NCBI GenBank assembly: GCA_964036045.1
Contig: OZ038386.1
Coordinates: 12,687,613-12,751,612 of the forward strand
Length of the DNA stretch: 64,000 bases
DNA from: Eutreptiella sp. 'Long Island Sound 2002'
Lineage: Eukaryota; Euglenozoa; Euglenophyceae; Eutreptiales; Eutreptiaceae
Reading direction: 5' to 3'
Of the stretch, positions 10,184-21,323 are shown piece by piece. The notes under the pieces are model-generated. The model saw only the letters and a program-made list of their open reading frames with translations. It was not told the DNA's origin and ran no database searches. The translations under genes and the position numbers were made by a program. The stretch's first letter is position 1. Each line of letters begins with the position of its first letter.

Positions 10184-10450
10184 GTGCCGCTTCTGTCACT
10201 GCTTGCTGGCAATAGCCAGACCCATGTGGTCGCGTGTCCAGCTCTGTATGCTCGGTCCAAATATGCACTGGTCAGTGTCCTTGATGAGCTGCTGTCTAAC
10301 CTACGTGCGCAACTTGTGCAGCACCTCGATGTCTCTGCTGTGCTCTGTACGCCAGCCGGCACGTACCACGTGATCGTGGCACCCGACTCAGACGTGCCAC
10401 GCCTGTGCGGGCTGCACCCCTGGCCTAAGTCGAGCAGTTACTCGTCTTGA
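10184..10450 (+). pseudogene. LINE 3' open frame of unknown role
   Basis: This 88-codon frame (for example YARSKYALVSVLDELLSNL) is coding-like in codon use, follows the RNase H region, and ends 22 bp before homology to the tandem array starts. It may be the C-terminus of the LINE protein or an unrelated fragment. No domain recognised. Confidence 0.3.
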
Positions 10451-10993
10451 TCGGGTCTGGCCTTCTGTGGCTCGAACATGCTGCTTTTTTGAGCCAAAAT
10501 GGCTATATTTTACCCTCTATTGCCCTCCTAACCCCCTAATCTGCCCCCCTCCCCCGACCATGTCGACAATCCTCATTTGGACACAACGTGTCGTGCGGCG
10601 TCGCTTTTCTTGATGGCGTCAACGTGTTTGTCGACTAGGTTGACTTGGCTTTGTGCCCGTTTGTTTCTTACCCTAACCATGGCGTGGTCTTGTGACTTTC
10701 TACTCCTCCTTGACCCTTAACCTATAATTTATGCTCACGTGTTCTTATCCCCATGATACTCTCGCATTGATTTCATGACTATTTGGCTTTGAAGGAAATC
10801 TCCTACAACCATTTGTAGGCCATGTGGTCACTTGTGTTTTGCATGTTGCCATGTATTCTAGGGGTACCCAGGTGTTCTAGGAGATCAGCAGGTCACATAG
10901 TACGCCATGTTGTTTTTAGGAGCCAAACCTCAGCAGCACGGCGCTGGAGCTGCTACTTCCCCTTTCCATGAATGCTGTGTGGTGTCGAGGATC

Positions 10994-11515
10994 ATGGATG
11001 ACAAGGAGGTGTTTGTGGGGACCCTGCAGGCTAGCACCGCCAGCGACCAAAGCAGCAGCGATGGCGATAAAAGCCTTAGGCGCCACAGTCGAAGTAGCAG
11101 TTGCCGTAGCACCACCCCCTACCGGAGCTCGCCTCCTACTCCCCGATGGGTTGAGCCATGGGCGGACAGGCTGCAGTACACCCGCCCTAGCGAGGAACAA
11201 GATGGCTGCTGCCACAGCAGCTGGGCCACGGACACCGAGGCCGCGCTGGAGAGAGACGGTGAAGCACGACGCGAACGCCGACCTCAACGTGACTCCAGCC
11301 GCCACACAAAATCCCCATCCTTTGACGCAGATGCTCCACGGGAAGAGCTTAGATGCCTTGGTCGTATCGAGCGGCGCCAGCGATTAATTTCTGAAGTTTC
11401 GGATGTTCTGCAAGCTTTGAGCTGTAGATTTTGGCATGCTTCGTGTTGCAGATTCATTTTTGCATGCTTTGTGCTGAAAAATATGGTATGCTTCATGCTG
11501 CACAATTTTTCTTGA
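10994..11515 (+). CDS. Array unit 1 open frame, Ser/Arg/acidic-rich hypothetical protein
   Basis: ATG starts MDDKEVFVGTLQAS, followed by Ser-rich, Arg-rich and mixed-charge stretches (174 codons including stop). Sister units start at 12,873, 14,758 and 16,772 with MDGEEVFVG(S/T)LQ(P/A)S.ASDQSS, so the N-terminus is conserved with mostly conservative changes. Units 2 and 3 lose the frame through a short insertion (CATCG-like) after HSR. Unit 4 has TAG at 16,952-16,954 where unit 1 has CAG. The frame may be the remnant of a real protein carried by the repeat; no family recognised. Confidence 0.35.
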   Translation: MDDKEVFVGTLQASTASDQSSSDGDKSLRRHSRSSSCRSTTPYRSSPPTPRWVEPWADRLQYTRPSEEQDGCCHSSWATDTEAALERDGEARRERRPQRDSSRHTKSPSFDADAPREELRCLGRIERRQRLISEVSDVLQALSCRFWHASCCRFIFACFVLKNMVCFMLHNFS

Positions 11516-14500
11516 ATTTTTGGGAACATTTTTCCCTTAATTTGTTGTTTTTTCTATTTTTTGGGCTCCCTGTGTGCCATTGAACCCTGTCCGCAGGGAC
11601 GGTCCCGTGTGCCGTGATCAGGTACCCGTTGGCGGGACAATCTTTACATCTACTGTCTCAGTTTTTACCAATTGAACTGATTGTTTTTTGTGAAAGAGGG
11701 CCAATTTTCCGACCTCCACGCCTTAGTGGGGCTTGCAGCTTCGGGGCAAGCCTCATCGCCCAGTTCCACGGCCCATGCGGGGTGCCCTATTTTCGGCTGC
11801 AGTGAATGCCTAGCCTCTAAAACCTCAGCTTTTACCTGCGATTTCTTTTTCTGGTGTCACTGTCTTGTGGTGTTTACCTCGGGATACATTTTTGACTACA
11901 TTGCTCACTGATTTCTGCACCAGACTACTTCTTGAGTTTTGTGACCCATAGTTGTATGTATCTAACCTGAAAATCACCTTTTTCTACCGGTGTGCGCAAA
12001 TGACGAATGTCGCCGTTCCCTCATCTTCTGTGAAATTTGAAGAATGTAATTCTTGCTTTTTGAAGAATCAAATAGTTTCAGGTACGGAAATATTAAGATG
12101 TGGACTATGTCAATTGTACAGCACGGAGCCGGGGCGAAACCGTGAGGGTCAGTTTTTGGCTTAGAGGGTAAGTTGACGACTTTGTATAAAATCGCCATAG
12201 CGCTTTTGGATTTGGGTTACATACCCATTTTGTAGGGCAACACTCAGTGTATGTATACATGCTTTAGTTTGGCGTCCAATTGATGCGTGGTGCCGTCGAC
12301 GCGTCAAGGGGGGAGCGACGCGAACATGTTGCTCTTAGGAGCCAAAATGGCTCTAGTTCACCCTCTATTGCTCTAACGTCACAATGTGTTCTCCCACTGT
12401 GTCGACAGTCCTCAGTTGAACACGACGAGTCGTGCGGCGACGCTTTTTTTGATGGTGTCGACGCCTTTGTCAACGACTGTACCTTGTCTTTGTGCCCACT
12501 TGTGCCTTTCACTCCTCCTTGACCCTTAACATATAATTTCTACTGTGTATTTTCATCCCCATGATACTCCAGCATTGATATCATGACTATTTGGGGTTGC
12601 GGGAACTCTCCAACAACCATTTGTACGCCATGTGGTGACTTGTGTTTTGCACGCTGCCATGTATTCTAGGGTTTCTCGGGTGTTCTAAGAGATTAGTAGG
12701 TTTGAAAACCCGCGTGAAAAATGTGTCAGTCCAACCGGAAATTTTGGTCCCCCCCCCCCCCCGGATAGGCTTCAAAATGGTTGGAGAGTGCTGCAGCGGT
12801 GTAAAACCTTAGCAGAACGGTGCTGGAGTTGCTACTTCCCCATTGCATGAATGATGTGTGGTGTCCAAAATCATGGATGGCGAGGAGGTGTTTGTGGGGA
12901 GCTTGCAGCCTAGCAGCGCAAGCGACCAAAGCAGCAACGATGATGATAAAAGCCTTAGGCGCCACAGTCGCATCGCAGTAGCCGTTGCCGTAGCACCACC
13001 CCCTACCGGAGGTCGCCTCCTACTCCCCGATGGATAGAGCCATGGGCGGACTGGCTGCAGTACACCCGCACTGGCGAGGAACAAGATGGCTGCTGCCACA
13101 GCAGCTGGGCCACGGACACCGAGGCCGCACTGGAGAGAGACGGTGAAGCACGACGCGAACGCCGACCTCAACGTGACTCCAGGCGCCACACAAAATCCCC
13201 ATCCTTTGACGCAGATGCTCCACGGGAAGAGCTTAGATGCCTTGGTCGTATCGAGCGGCGCCAGCGATTAATTTCTGAAGTTTCGGATGTTCTGCAAGCT
13301 TTGAGCTGTAGATTTTGGCATGCTTCGTGTTGCAGATTCATTTTTGCATGCTTTGTGCTGAAAAATATGGTATGCTTCATGCTGCACAATTTTTCTTGAA
13401 TTTTTGGGAACATTTTTCCCTTAATTTGTTGTTTTTTCTATTTTTTGGGCTCCCTGTGTGCCATTGAACCCTGTCCGCAGGGACGGTCCCGTGTGCCGTG
13501 ATCAGGTACCCGTTGGCGGGACAATCTTTACATCTACTGTCTCAGTTTTTACCAATTGAACTGATTGTTTTTTGTGAAAGAGGGCCAATTTTCCGACCTC
13601 CACGCCTTAGTGGGGCTTGCAGCTTCGGGGCAAGCCTCATCGCCCAGTTCCACGGCCCATGCGGGGTGCCCTATTTTCGGCTGCAGTGAATGCCTAGCCT
13701 CTAAAACCTCAGCTTTTACCTGCGATTTCTTTTTCTGGTGTCACTGTCTTGTGGTGTTTACCTCGGGATACATTTTTGACTACATTGCTCACTGATTTCT
13801 GCACCAGACTACTTCTTGAGTTTTGTGACCCATAGTTGTATGTATCTAACCTGAAAATCACCTTTTTCTACCGGTGTGCGCAAATGACGAATGTCGCCGT
13901 TCCCTCATCTTCTGTGAAATTTGAAGAATGTAATTCTTGCTTTTTGAAGAATCAAATAGTTTCAGGTACGGAAATATTAAGATGTGGACTATGTCAATTG
14001 TACAGCACGGAGCCGGGGCGAAACCGTGAGGGTCAGTTTTTGGCTTAGAGGGTAAGTTGACGACTTTGTATAAAATCGCCATAGCGCTTTTGGATTTGGG
14101 TTACATACCCATTTTGTAGGGCAACACTCAGTGTATGTATACATGCTTTAGTTTGGCGTCCAATTGATGCGTGGTGCCGTCGACGCGTCAAGGGGGGAGC
14201 GACGCGAACATGTTGCTCTTAGGAGCCAAAATGGCTCTAGTTCACCCTCTATTGCTCTAACGTCACAATGTGTTCTCCCACTGTGTCGACAGTCCTCAGT
14301 TGAACACGACGAGTCGTGCGGCGACGCTTTTTTTGATGGTGTCGACGCCTTTGTCAACGACTGTACCTTGTCTTTGTGCCCACTTGTGCCTTTCACTCCT
14401 CCTTGACCCTTAACATATAATTTCTACTGTGTATTTTCATCCCCATGATACTCCAGCATTGATATCATGACTATTTGGGGTTGCGGGAACTCTCCGACAA

Positions 14501-15040
14501 CCATTTGTACGCCATGTGGTGACTTGTGTTTTGCACGCTGCCATGTATTCTAGGGTTTCTCGGGTGTTCTAAGAGATTAGTAGGTTTGAAAACCCGCGTG
14601 AAAAATGTGTCAGTCCAACCGGAAATTTTGGTCCCCCCCCCCCCCCCGGATAGGCTTCAAAATGGTTGGAGAGTGCTGCAGCGGTGTAAAACCTTAGCAG
14701 AACGGTGCTGGAGTTGCTACTTCCCCATTGCATGAATGATGTGTGGTGTCCAAAATCATGGATGGCGAGGAGGTGTTTGTGGGGAGCTTGCAGCCTAGCA
14801 GCGCAAGCGACCAAAGCAGCAACGATGATGATAAAAGCCTTAGGCGCCACAGTCGCATCGCAGTAGCCGTTGCCGTAGCACCACCCCCTACCGGAGGTCG
14901 CCTCCTACTCCCCGATGGATAGAGCCATGGGCGGACTGGCTGCAGTACACCCGCACTGGCGAGGAACAAGATGGCTGCTGCCACAGCAGCTGGGCCACGG
15001 ACACCGAGGCCGCACTGGAGAGAGACGGTGAAGCACGACG
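11272..15040. repeat. Two nearly identical adjacent 1,884/1,885-bp units
   Basis: Over the stretch I compared, copies differ by one base in a C run (14 at 12,749-12,762 versus 15 at 14,633-14,647) and one A/G difference (about 12,607 versus 14,492). All derived open frames are otherwise identical. The outer units are clearly diverged, so this is a recent unequal-exchange duplication within an older array. Boundaries are approximate because the repeat is circularly permutable. Confidence 0.9.
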
Positions 15041-18029
15041 CGAACGCCGACCTCAACGTGACTCCAGGCGCCACACAAAATCCCCATCCTTTGACGCAGA
15101 TGCTCCACGGGAAGAGCTTAGATGCCTTGGTCGTATCGAGCGGCGCCAGCGATTAATTTCTGAAGTTTCGGATGTTCTGCAAGCTTTGAGCTATAGATTT
15201 AGGCATGCTTCGTGCTGCAGATTCATTTTTGCATGCTTTGTGCTGAAAAATATGGTATGCTTCATGCTGCACAATTTTTCTTGAATTTTTGGGAACATTT
15301 TCCCCTTAATTGGTTGTTTTTTCTATTTTTTGGGCTCCCTATGTGTGCCATCGAACCCTGTGCGCAGGGACGGTCCCGTGTGCCCTAAAAAGGTATCCGC
15401 TGGCGGGACAATCTTTACATCTACTGTCTCAGTTTTTACCAATTGAACTGATTGTTTTTTGTGAAAGAGGGCCAATTTTTTGACCTCCACGCCTTAGTGG
15501 GGCAGGCACTTGCAGCTTCGGGGCACGCCTAATCGGCCAGTTTCACGGCCCATGCGTGGTGCCCTATTTTCGGCTGCAGTGAATGCCTAGCCACTGAAAC
15601 CTCAATTTTTACCTGTGATTTCTTTTTCTAGTGTCACCGTCTTGTGGTGTTTACCTCAGGATATATTTTTGACTACATTGCTCACTGATTTCTGCACCAC
15701 AGACTATTTTTTGACCTTTTGTGATGGTCCGAGGTTGCTTTCCTAGAGATGCAGCCACCTGTTAGGGACGGTGGTGATGCGCATGGGGGTCCCAACCCCA
15801 CCCTCGAGGGTCAGAATTTCAGGTTTTATCCGGCCAATCGGCTAGAAGAACCCTGGGTAGGGCCAAAACTGACTTGTATTGAGTTTTCTCACCCACAATT
15901 GTATGTATCTAACCTGAAAATCACGGTTTTCTACCGGCGTGTGTGAATGACGAATGTCGCCGTTCCCTGATCTTCTGTGAAATTTGAAGAATGTAATTCT
16001 TGCTTTTTGAAGAATCAAATAGTTTCAGGTACGGAAATATTAAGATGTGGACTATGTCCATGGTACGGCACGGAGCCGGGGCGAAACCGTGAGGGTCAGT
16101 TTTTGGCTTAGAGGGTAAGTTGACGACTTTGTATAAAATCGCCATAGCGCTTTTGGATTTGGGTTACATGCCCATTTTGTAGGGCAACACTCAGTGTATG
16201 TATGCATGCTTCAGTTTCGCGTCCAATTGATGCGTTGGGGCGTCCCCGCGTCAAGGGGGGAGTAACGCGAACATGTTGTTGTTAGGAGCCAAAATGGCTC
16301 TATTTCACCCTCTATTGCTCTCCCAACGTCAGAATTTGTTCTCTCACCCTGTCGACAGTCCTCATTTGAACACGACACGTCGTGCGGTGTCGCTCTTGTT
16401 GACGGTGTAGACGCCTTTGTCAACGAGTTTAGCTTGTCTTTGTGCCCACATCCCCATGATATTCCAGCATTGATTTCATGACTATTTGGGGTTGCGGGAA
16501 CTCTCTGACAACCATTTGTAGGCCATGTGGTGACTTGTGTTTTGCACGCTGCCACGTATTCTACGGGTTCTCGGGTGTTCTAAGCGATTAGTAGGTTTGA
16601 AAACCCGCGTGAAAAATGTGTGAGTACAACCGGAAATTTTGGTGACAGCCCCCCTCCCCCCGGATACGCTTCAAAATGGTTGGAGAGTGCTGCAGCGGTG
16701 TAAAACCTTAGCAGAACGGCGCTAGAGTAGCTACTTCCCGTTTCCATGAATGGTGCGTAGTGTCCAAAATCATGGATGGCGAGGAGGTGTTTGTGGGGAC
16801 CCTGCAGGCTAGCAACGCAAGCGACCAAAGCAGCACCGATGACGATAAAAGCCTTAGGCGCCACAGTCGAGGTAGCAGTTGCTGTAGCACCACCCCCTAC
16901 CGGAGCTCGCCTCCTACTCCCCGATGGGTTGAGCCATGGGCGGACAGGCTGTAGCACACCTGCCCTGGCGAGGAACAAGATGGCTGCTGCCACAGCAGCT
17001 GGTCCACGGACACCGAGGCCGCGCCGGAGAGAGACGGTGAAGCACGACATGAACACCAACCTCAACGTGACTCCAGGCGCCACACAAAATCCCCATCCTT
17101 TGACGCAGATGCCCCGCGGGCAGAGCTTAGATGCCTTGGTCGTATCGAGCGGCGCCAGCAATTAATTTCTGAGATTTCTGGTGTTCTGCAAGCTTTGAGC
17201 TGTAGATTTTGGCATGCTTCGTGCTGCAGATTCATTTTTGCATGCTTTGTGCTGAAAAATATGGTGTGCTTCATGCTGCACAATTTGTCTTGAATTGTTC
17301 GCGTGGTTTTTACCTCAATTTGCTGGTTTTTCTATTTTTTGGGCTCCCTGTGTGCCATTGAACCCTGTCCGCAGGGACGGTGCCGTGTGCCTTGATCAGG
17401 TACCCGTTGGTGGGACAATCTTTACAGCTACTGTCTCAGTTTTTACCAATTTTGCTGATTGTTTTTTGTGAAAGAGGGCCAATTTTCCGACATCCACGCC
17501 TTAGTGGGGCAGGCACTTGCAGCTTGGTGGCGGCCCTAATCGGCCTGTCCCACGGCCCATGCGGGGTGCCCTATTTTCGGCTGCAGTGAATGCCTTGCCT
17601 TTGAAACCTCAGTTTTTACCTGCGATTTCTTTTTCTGGTGCCATTGTCCTCTGGTGTTTGCCTTAGGATGTTGTTGGCTACAATGTTTACTGATTTCTAC
17701 AATAGACAACTTCTTAACCCTTCCTAATGGTCCCAAGTTGCTTTCTCGGAGGTGCAGCCACCTATTAGGGACGGTTGTCATGCGCATGGGGCTCCCTACC
17801 CCACCCGCTAGGGTCAAAAATTTAGGTTTTCTCGGGCCAATTGGCTAGAAGAACCCAGGGTAGGGACAGAACTGACTTGTATTGATTTTTTTGACCCAGA
17901 ATTGTATGTATCTAACCTGAAAATCACGGTTTTCTACCGGTGTGCGTGAGCGACGAATATCGCTGTTGCTTGATCTCTTGTGACATTTTGACACTTTATT
18001 TCTCATTTGGATAGTTTGATAGTTTTAGG

Positions 18030-18291
18030 GACGTCAGCCGTCAACCTGAAGTGGAAGCTGATCACGGAGTCGATGCACATTTGGGACACCAGCATGGTCA
18101 GGGCAGCCACGTGGGCCGCGAAGCTGAAGACATCTATAAGGCCATGACGAATGGCTTCAAGACCATTGTGGACACGATGGACGAGCGTGAGGAGCGGAGG
18201 CTGACTGGTTGACAGGTGATTGACACGTGGTTGACACTAGTTGACAGGTGGTTGACAGGTGCTTGACACTGGTTGACAGGTGGTTGACAGG
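18030..18291 (+). other. Coding-like insertion in array unit 4, ending in a 12-bp tandem repeat
   Basis: Other units run directly from AGTTTTAGG/AGTTTCAGG to GAAATATTAA. Unit 4 carries about 260 extra bases between these points. The insert is GC-richer than its surroundings and reads SRQPEVEADHGVDAHLGHQH...EAEDIYKAMTNGFKTIVDTM, DEREERRLTG, stop. A second frame, VNLKWKLITESMHIWDTSM, is also open. From about 18,207 to 18,291 it becomes GGTTGACA(G/C) repeats of about 11-12 bp. I cannot tell whether a gene fragment was captured or a small element inserted. Confidence 0.55.
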
Positions 18292-18990
18292 CAAAGAAAT
18301 ATTAAATTTTGGACTATGCGCACTGTACGGCACGAAGCCAGCGCGAGTCCGTGAGGGTGAATTTTAGGGTTAGAGGGTAGGTTGTCGATTTTGTATAAAA
18401 TCGCCGGAGCGCTTTTTGAATTTAGGTTCCATCATCATCGTGTAGGGCAACACTCAGTGTGTGTACACATGCTTTAGTTTGGCATCAAATCGATGTGTGG
18501 CGGCATTGACCCGTCACAGGGGGGGCGACGCGAGCATTTTGCTTTTTTTGAGCCACAATGGCTCTGTTTCACCCTCTATTGCTCTCTTAACCTCGGAATC
18601 TGCCCCCCCCCCTCCCCACCCTGTCGACCGACCTCAGCTGGACACGACACGTCGTGCGGCGTCGCTTTTCTTGATGGTGTCGACGTGTTTGTCGACGAGA
18701 GGAAAGTTGTCTTTGTGCCCACTTGTGCCTTTCCACTCCTGCCTGAGCCCTAACCTATAAAAGTTGCTCGCCTATTCTCATCCTCATGATGCTCTCACAG
18801 TGATTTTAGGATTGTTTGGGGTCGTGGGAACCCTCCTACAACCATTTGTAGGCCATGTGGTGACTTGTGTTTTACATGTTGCCATGTATTCTAGGGGTTC
18901 TCGGATGTATTAAGAGATTAGTAGGTTTGAAAACCCTTATGGGTGAGTACAACCGAAAATGGTGGCGACACCCCCTCCTAGATACGCTTC

Positions 18991-20280
18991 AATGCCCTTC
19001 ATCGCGGGACCTCTTGCAGGGACTCATTAGCACAGTGCACACTTTGGGCAGTGCTTCGGACCTTGTGACTAGCCCTTGAGGTATGCATCTAGTGGTGGTG
19101 GGTCGCGTGCAGCCCCCCCCCCCCATCCCCACCCCCTGGAGACCGCACCCCACCCGTGCCGCCAATGCGCCTCACCCCCCTTTCGCCACCCCCCTGCCCC
19201 GCCGCACGGCATGGTTGGTCCAGCGGTCGGACAGTGGATCGGCGAGCGAGAGGTCGTTGTTTCGATTCCTGGAGCATACCAAATCCTCGGTGGCGCGAAT
19301 TGCAACATGGAACCATTCCCATGGCCAGTAATCGCTAGGGACAGAGGTCGCTCCGGGGGCCAAAAAATTCTTTGCATTCCCATGCCTTAGGCCTTCAGAC
19401 ACCATGAGACAGCGGGGCCACGGGCCGGGTGCTAGCCAAACCAAACCAGCCCCCGCACACACCCCCCCCACCCCCGCGCGAAGTGTTGACAGATAGCTAG
19501 GGTGTGGTTCGCATCACGCCCGTTGTAGGCGTCCCACCTGTTGATCGAGCCCCATCACAGAGTCGCTGAATTACCAAACGCTTAGGAGACTCCCCACTTT
19601 CTCGATAGTCGAAGTGCCGCCATTGCTGCTTCCCTTGATGACAACTCAGAGCACAACCCTCTATGTGGGTTCGTTGACCTTAGTAGCGCTAGATGATTAG
19701 GGCAAAATGCTTCTTGACGAAAGCGGTTGCAAGAATGCTTCAACTAGAGGACTATGATGTGGAAGAGGACTACCATAAGAACAACCTTGCAACATGGAGC
19801 TGCAATGGTGCATTACATCATGCATGATGCTGCCATGTGGGAGGCTACCACTGGGGGCTACAACTCTGTGAGAACTAGGCACTGGGCTCCCTCTGCCAAC
19901 ACATCAATGTTCCCAAAGACAGGCGGTGGGGGCTGAAGAAACATTCTCTAAGACCCGATTCGTTGTTGACAAATTTGGATCGGGCGGACGATGCTTAGGC
20001 AAGTCATTGCATGGTTATGACTCCCCTGGATGTTGTCCCCAAGATCCGAGTCTATATTGGCATATGTGGGTCAGGCCAACAATAGTTACGAGAGACACCC
20101 CACGTGCCTATGATTGAGACTCCCACAGATCTTGTGCCGCGGCGTGAGGGCGGGGGGGGGGGGGGCTTAAGTGCCTGCTCGTTGTCACTCCCGCACAAGC
20201 AGCTATGCAAAACAACACCAGCGGCATGCAATATACTACTCAAACAATAGGTAACTTTCACCCAATGCCCTAATCCGTCC
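18991..20280. other. No gene recognised
   Basis: It contains a C run at 19,117-19,126, a weak tRNA-like A-box/B-box pair at 19,216-19,269 (rejected as a tRNA gene) and a 14-base G run at 20,152-20,165. Open frames are short and overlap on both strands without family resemblance. Confidence 0.4.
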
Positions 20281-20311
20281 AGATGACAGTGATGTTTTTT
20301 TTAGCAAAGCA

Positions 20312-20653
20312 ATGGAGGTGTTGGTTGGTGCATTGCACCAATGGTTTGATGAGAGACCAATTGTTGATGTTGATTTTTTCGGTGCAGGTCGGGGTCTCAG
20401 GTGGGATGCGCCATATGTTATGGCACATAATATTAGAGTGTTTTCAGTACAGAACAACCTTCGAAACAACCTGCTTTCACACAAAGATGGACGTGTTGTG
20501 CAAATGGGATTTCCCCCGCGCCTCGGTTGGACTTGGCGCCGTGGAAGTGTAGAGCCACATCGTTCTTTCCTGCTGGATAGTGTCTCCCGGGACTTTTGGC
20601 GTCCAAAGCATTCCTTCGAACGCAAATTTGTGCACTCCTGGCGAAATGCCTAG
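20312..20653 (+). CDS. Hypothetical open frame, 113 residues
   Basis: The frame is rich in Trp, Arg and Phe (for example RPIVDVDFFGAGRGLRWDAP and RLGWTWRRGSVEPHRSFL) with even composition and no low complexity, which makes it more coding-like than its neighbours. Overlapping minus-strand frames exist but are less convincing. It may be a transposon fragment. Function unknown. Confidence 0.25.
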   Translation: MEVLVGALHQWFDERPIVDVDFFGAGRGLRWDAPYVMAHNIRVFSVQNNLRNNLLSHKDGRVVQMGFPPRLGWTWRRGSVEPHRSFLLDSVSRDFWRPKHSFERKFVHSWRNA

Positions 20654-21095
20654 CCCATTGCTGAGGAGGAAGGGATAGCAAAGGATGCCCCTTGGGGCAA
20701 TGGCTGCAAGATGGATGTGCAAAAGGCCATCATAGGGCCCGTTGCTCCTTCGGCGGCCACAAGGGCTTGTGCTCTCACAACCCAAGCTCCTCCCTTGAGA
20801 TTCTCTTTGCCGACTCTGACCAGTTGGAGGGGGCCGTCCGCGTTCTCCCGCATGTGTCGAGGGAATATCTCGAATCTGGGTGCTGAAGGGCAAACACAAC
20901 ACGTGTGGATGACGGATGCAGCATGATGCGCCTCACTGCGGCACTCGGCTGAATCTAGGCAGGTATGCAATTTGCCCAAGGCGTTTGTGTGTATTGTGGA
21001 AAGAAACCACAGACCTGCCTGTTTTTGTGCACAAGGCACACGACCTTTGCTACGAACCACCACAAAGCAGAGCAACGTCTATAGCTGGGTAGTAC

Positions 21096-21323
21096 ATGAA
21101 CAAGGAATATTCCACCATGGCAATTGCAGCGCTACGCCTTTGCCTACTTTCTGAAGGAGGTGGCAAAAGGGGATCTAAGTGTCCACATTTTGGGCATAAT
21201 GGGCACACCGAGAACCAGTGTTATAAGAACCAGCCAGAGCTTATGCCTGGACCAAAAGCAGCGGCTTGGAAGAAGTTGGACAAGAAGTGCATCACATGTG
21301 GAAGCCGGTTCCACGGGACTTAG
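21096..21323 (+). pseudogene. Retroelement gag-type zinc-knuckle fragment, one cysteine lost
   Basis: The frame contains KCPHFGHNGHTENQCYKNQP. A retroviral-type CCHC knuckle has C-x2-C-x4-H-x4-C. Here C, H and C are spaced correctly but the second Cys is Phe (TTT instead of TGT). The following GHTE..CY..(H/Q)PE is typical of Ty1/copia gag in plants and algae. A second pair, CITCGSRFHG, follows before TAG. It is an isolated fragment with no RT or integrase nearby. Confidence 0.5.

Larger units (their letters stand above)
6858..10450 (+). mobile_element. Decayed non-LTR retrotransposon (LINE) with reverse transcriptase and RNase H
   Basis: The plus strand encodes, in order, a 5' region with no recognised domain (6,858-8,114), a reverse transcriptase core (about 8,130-8,790), a thumb/connection region (8,800-9,445), an RNase H-like region (9,446-10,024) and a trailing open frame (10,184-10,450). 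RT followed by RNase H with no LTRs or integrase marks a LINE-type element. The frame changes repeatedly, once at a 17-base G run, and in-frame TAG codons occur at 7,155, 8,112, 9,818 and 10,022. The element is therefore dead as sequenced unless these are errors. No endonuclease domain was recognised. Its 3' end abuts the 1.9-kb tandem array. Confidence 0.75.
10472..18990. repeat. Tandem array of ~1.85-2.26 kb units (four full plus one partial)
   Basis: The landmark GA(A/G)CAT followed by GAGCCA(A/C)AATGGCT marks unit starts near 10,474, 12,321, 14,206, 16,268 and 18,532. Homology begins inside CTCGAACATG at about 10,472, right behind the LINE, and ends near CGCTTCAATG at about 18,990. Units share a G/C-run segment, a plus-strand acidic/Ser/Arg-rich reading frame and a long AT-richer region. 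Units differ in length mainly by insertions in the third and fourth. No RT or other enzyme is encoded. A promoter- or UTR-like role is speculation based only on position. Confidence 0.9.

Noticed and set aside
18207-18291. Telomere-like or origin iterons (GTTGACAGGTG repeats)
   Set aside because: The unit is neither a known telomere repeat nor paired with any replication gene. It is a simple 11-12 bp tandem repeat at the end of an insertion.
19209-19280. tRNA-like A box (TGGTCCAGCGGT) and B box (GTTTCGATTCC) at plausible spacing
   Set aside because: The T stem and acceptor stem do not pair. Two short promoter-like motifs alone do not make a tRNA gene; it may be a SINE relic, but no body or copies were seen.
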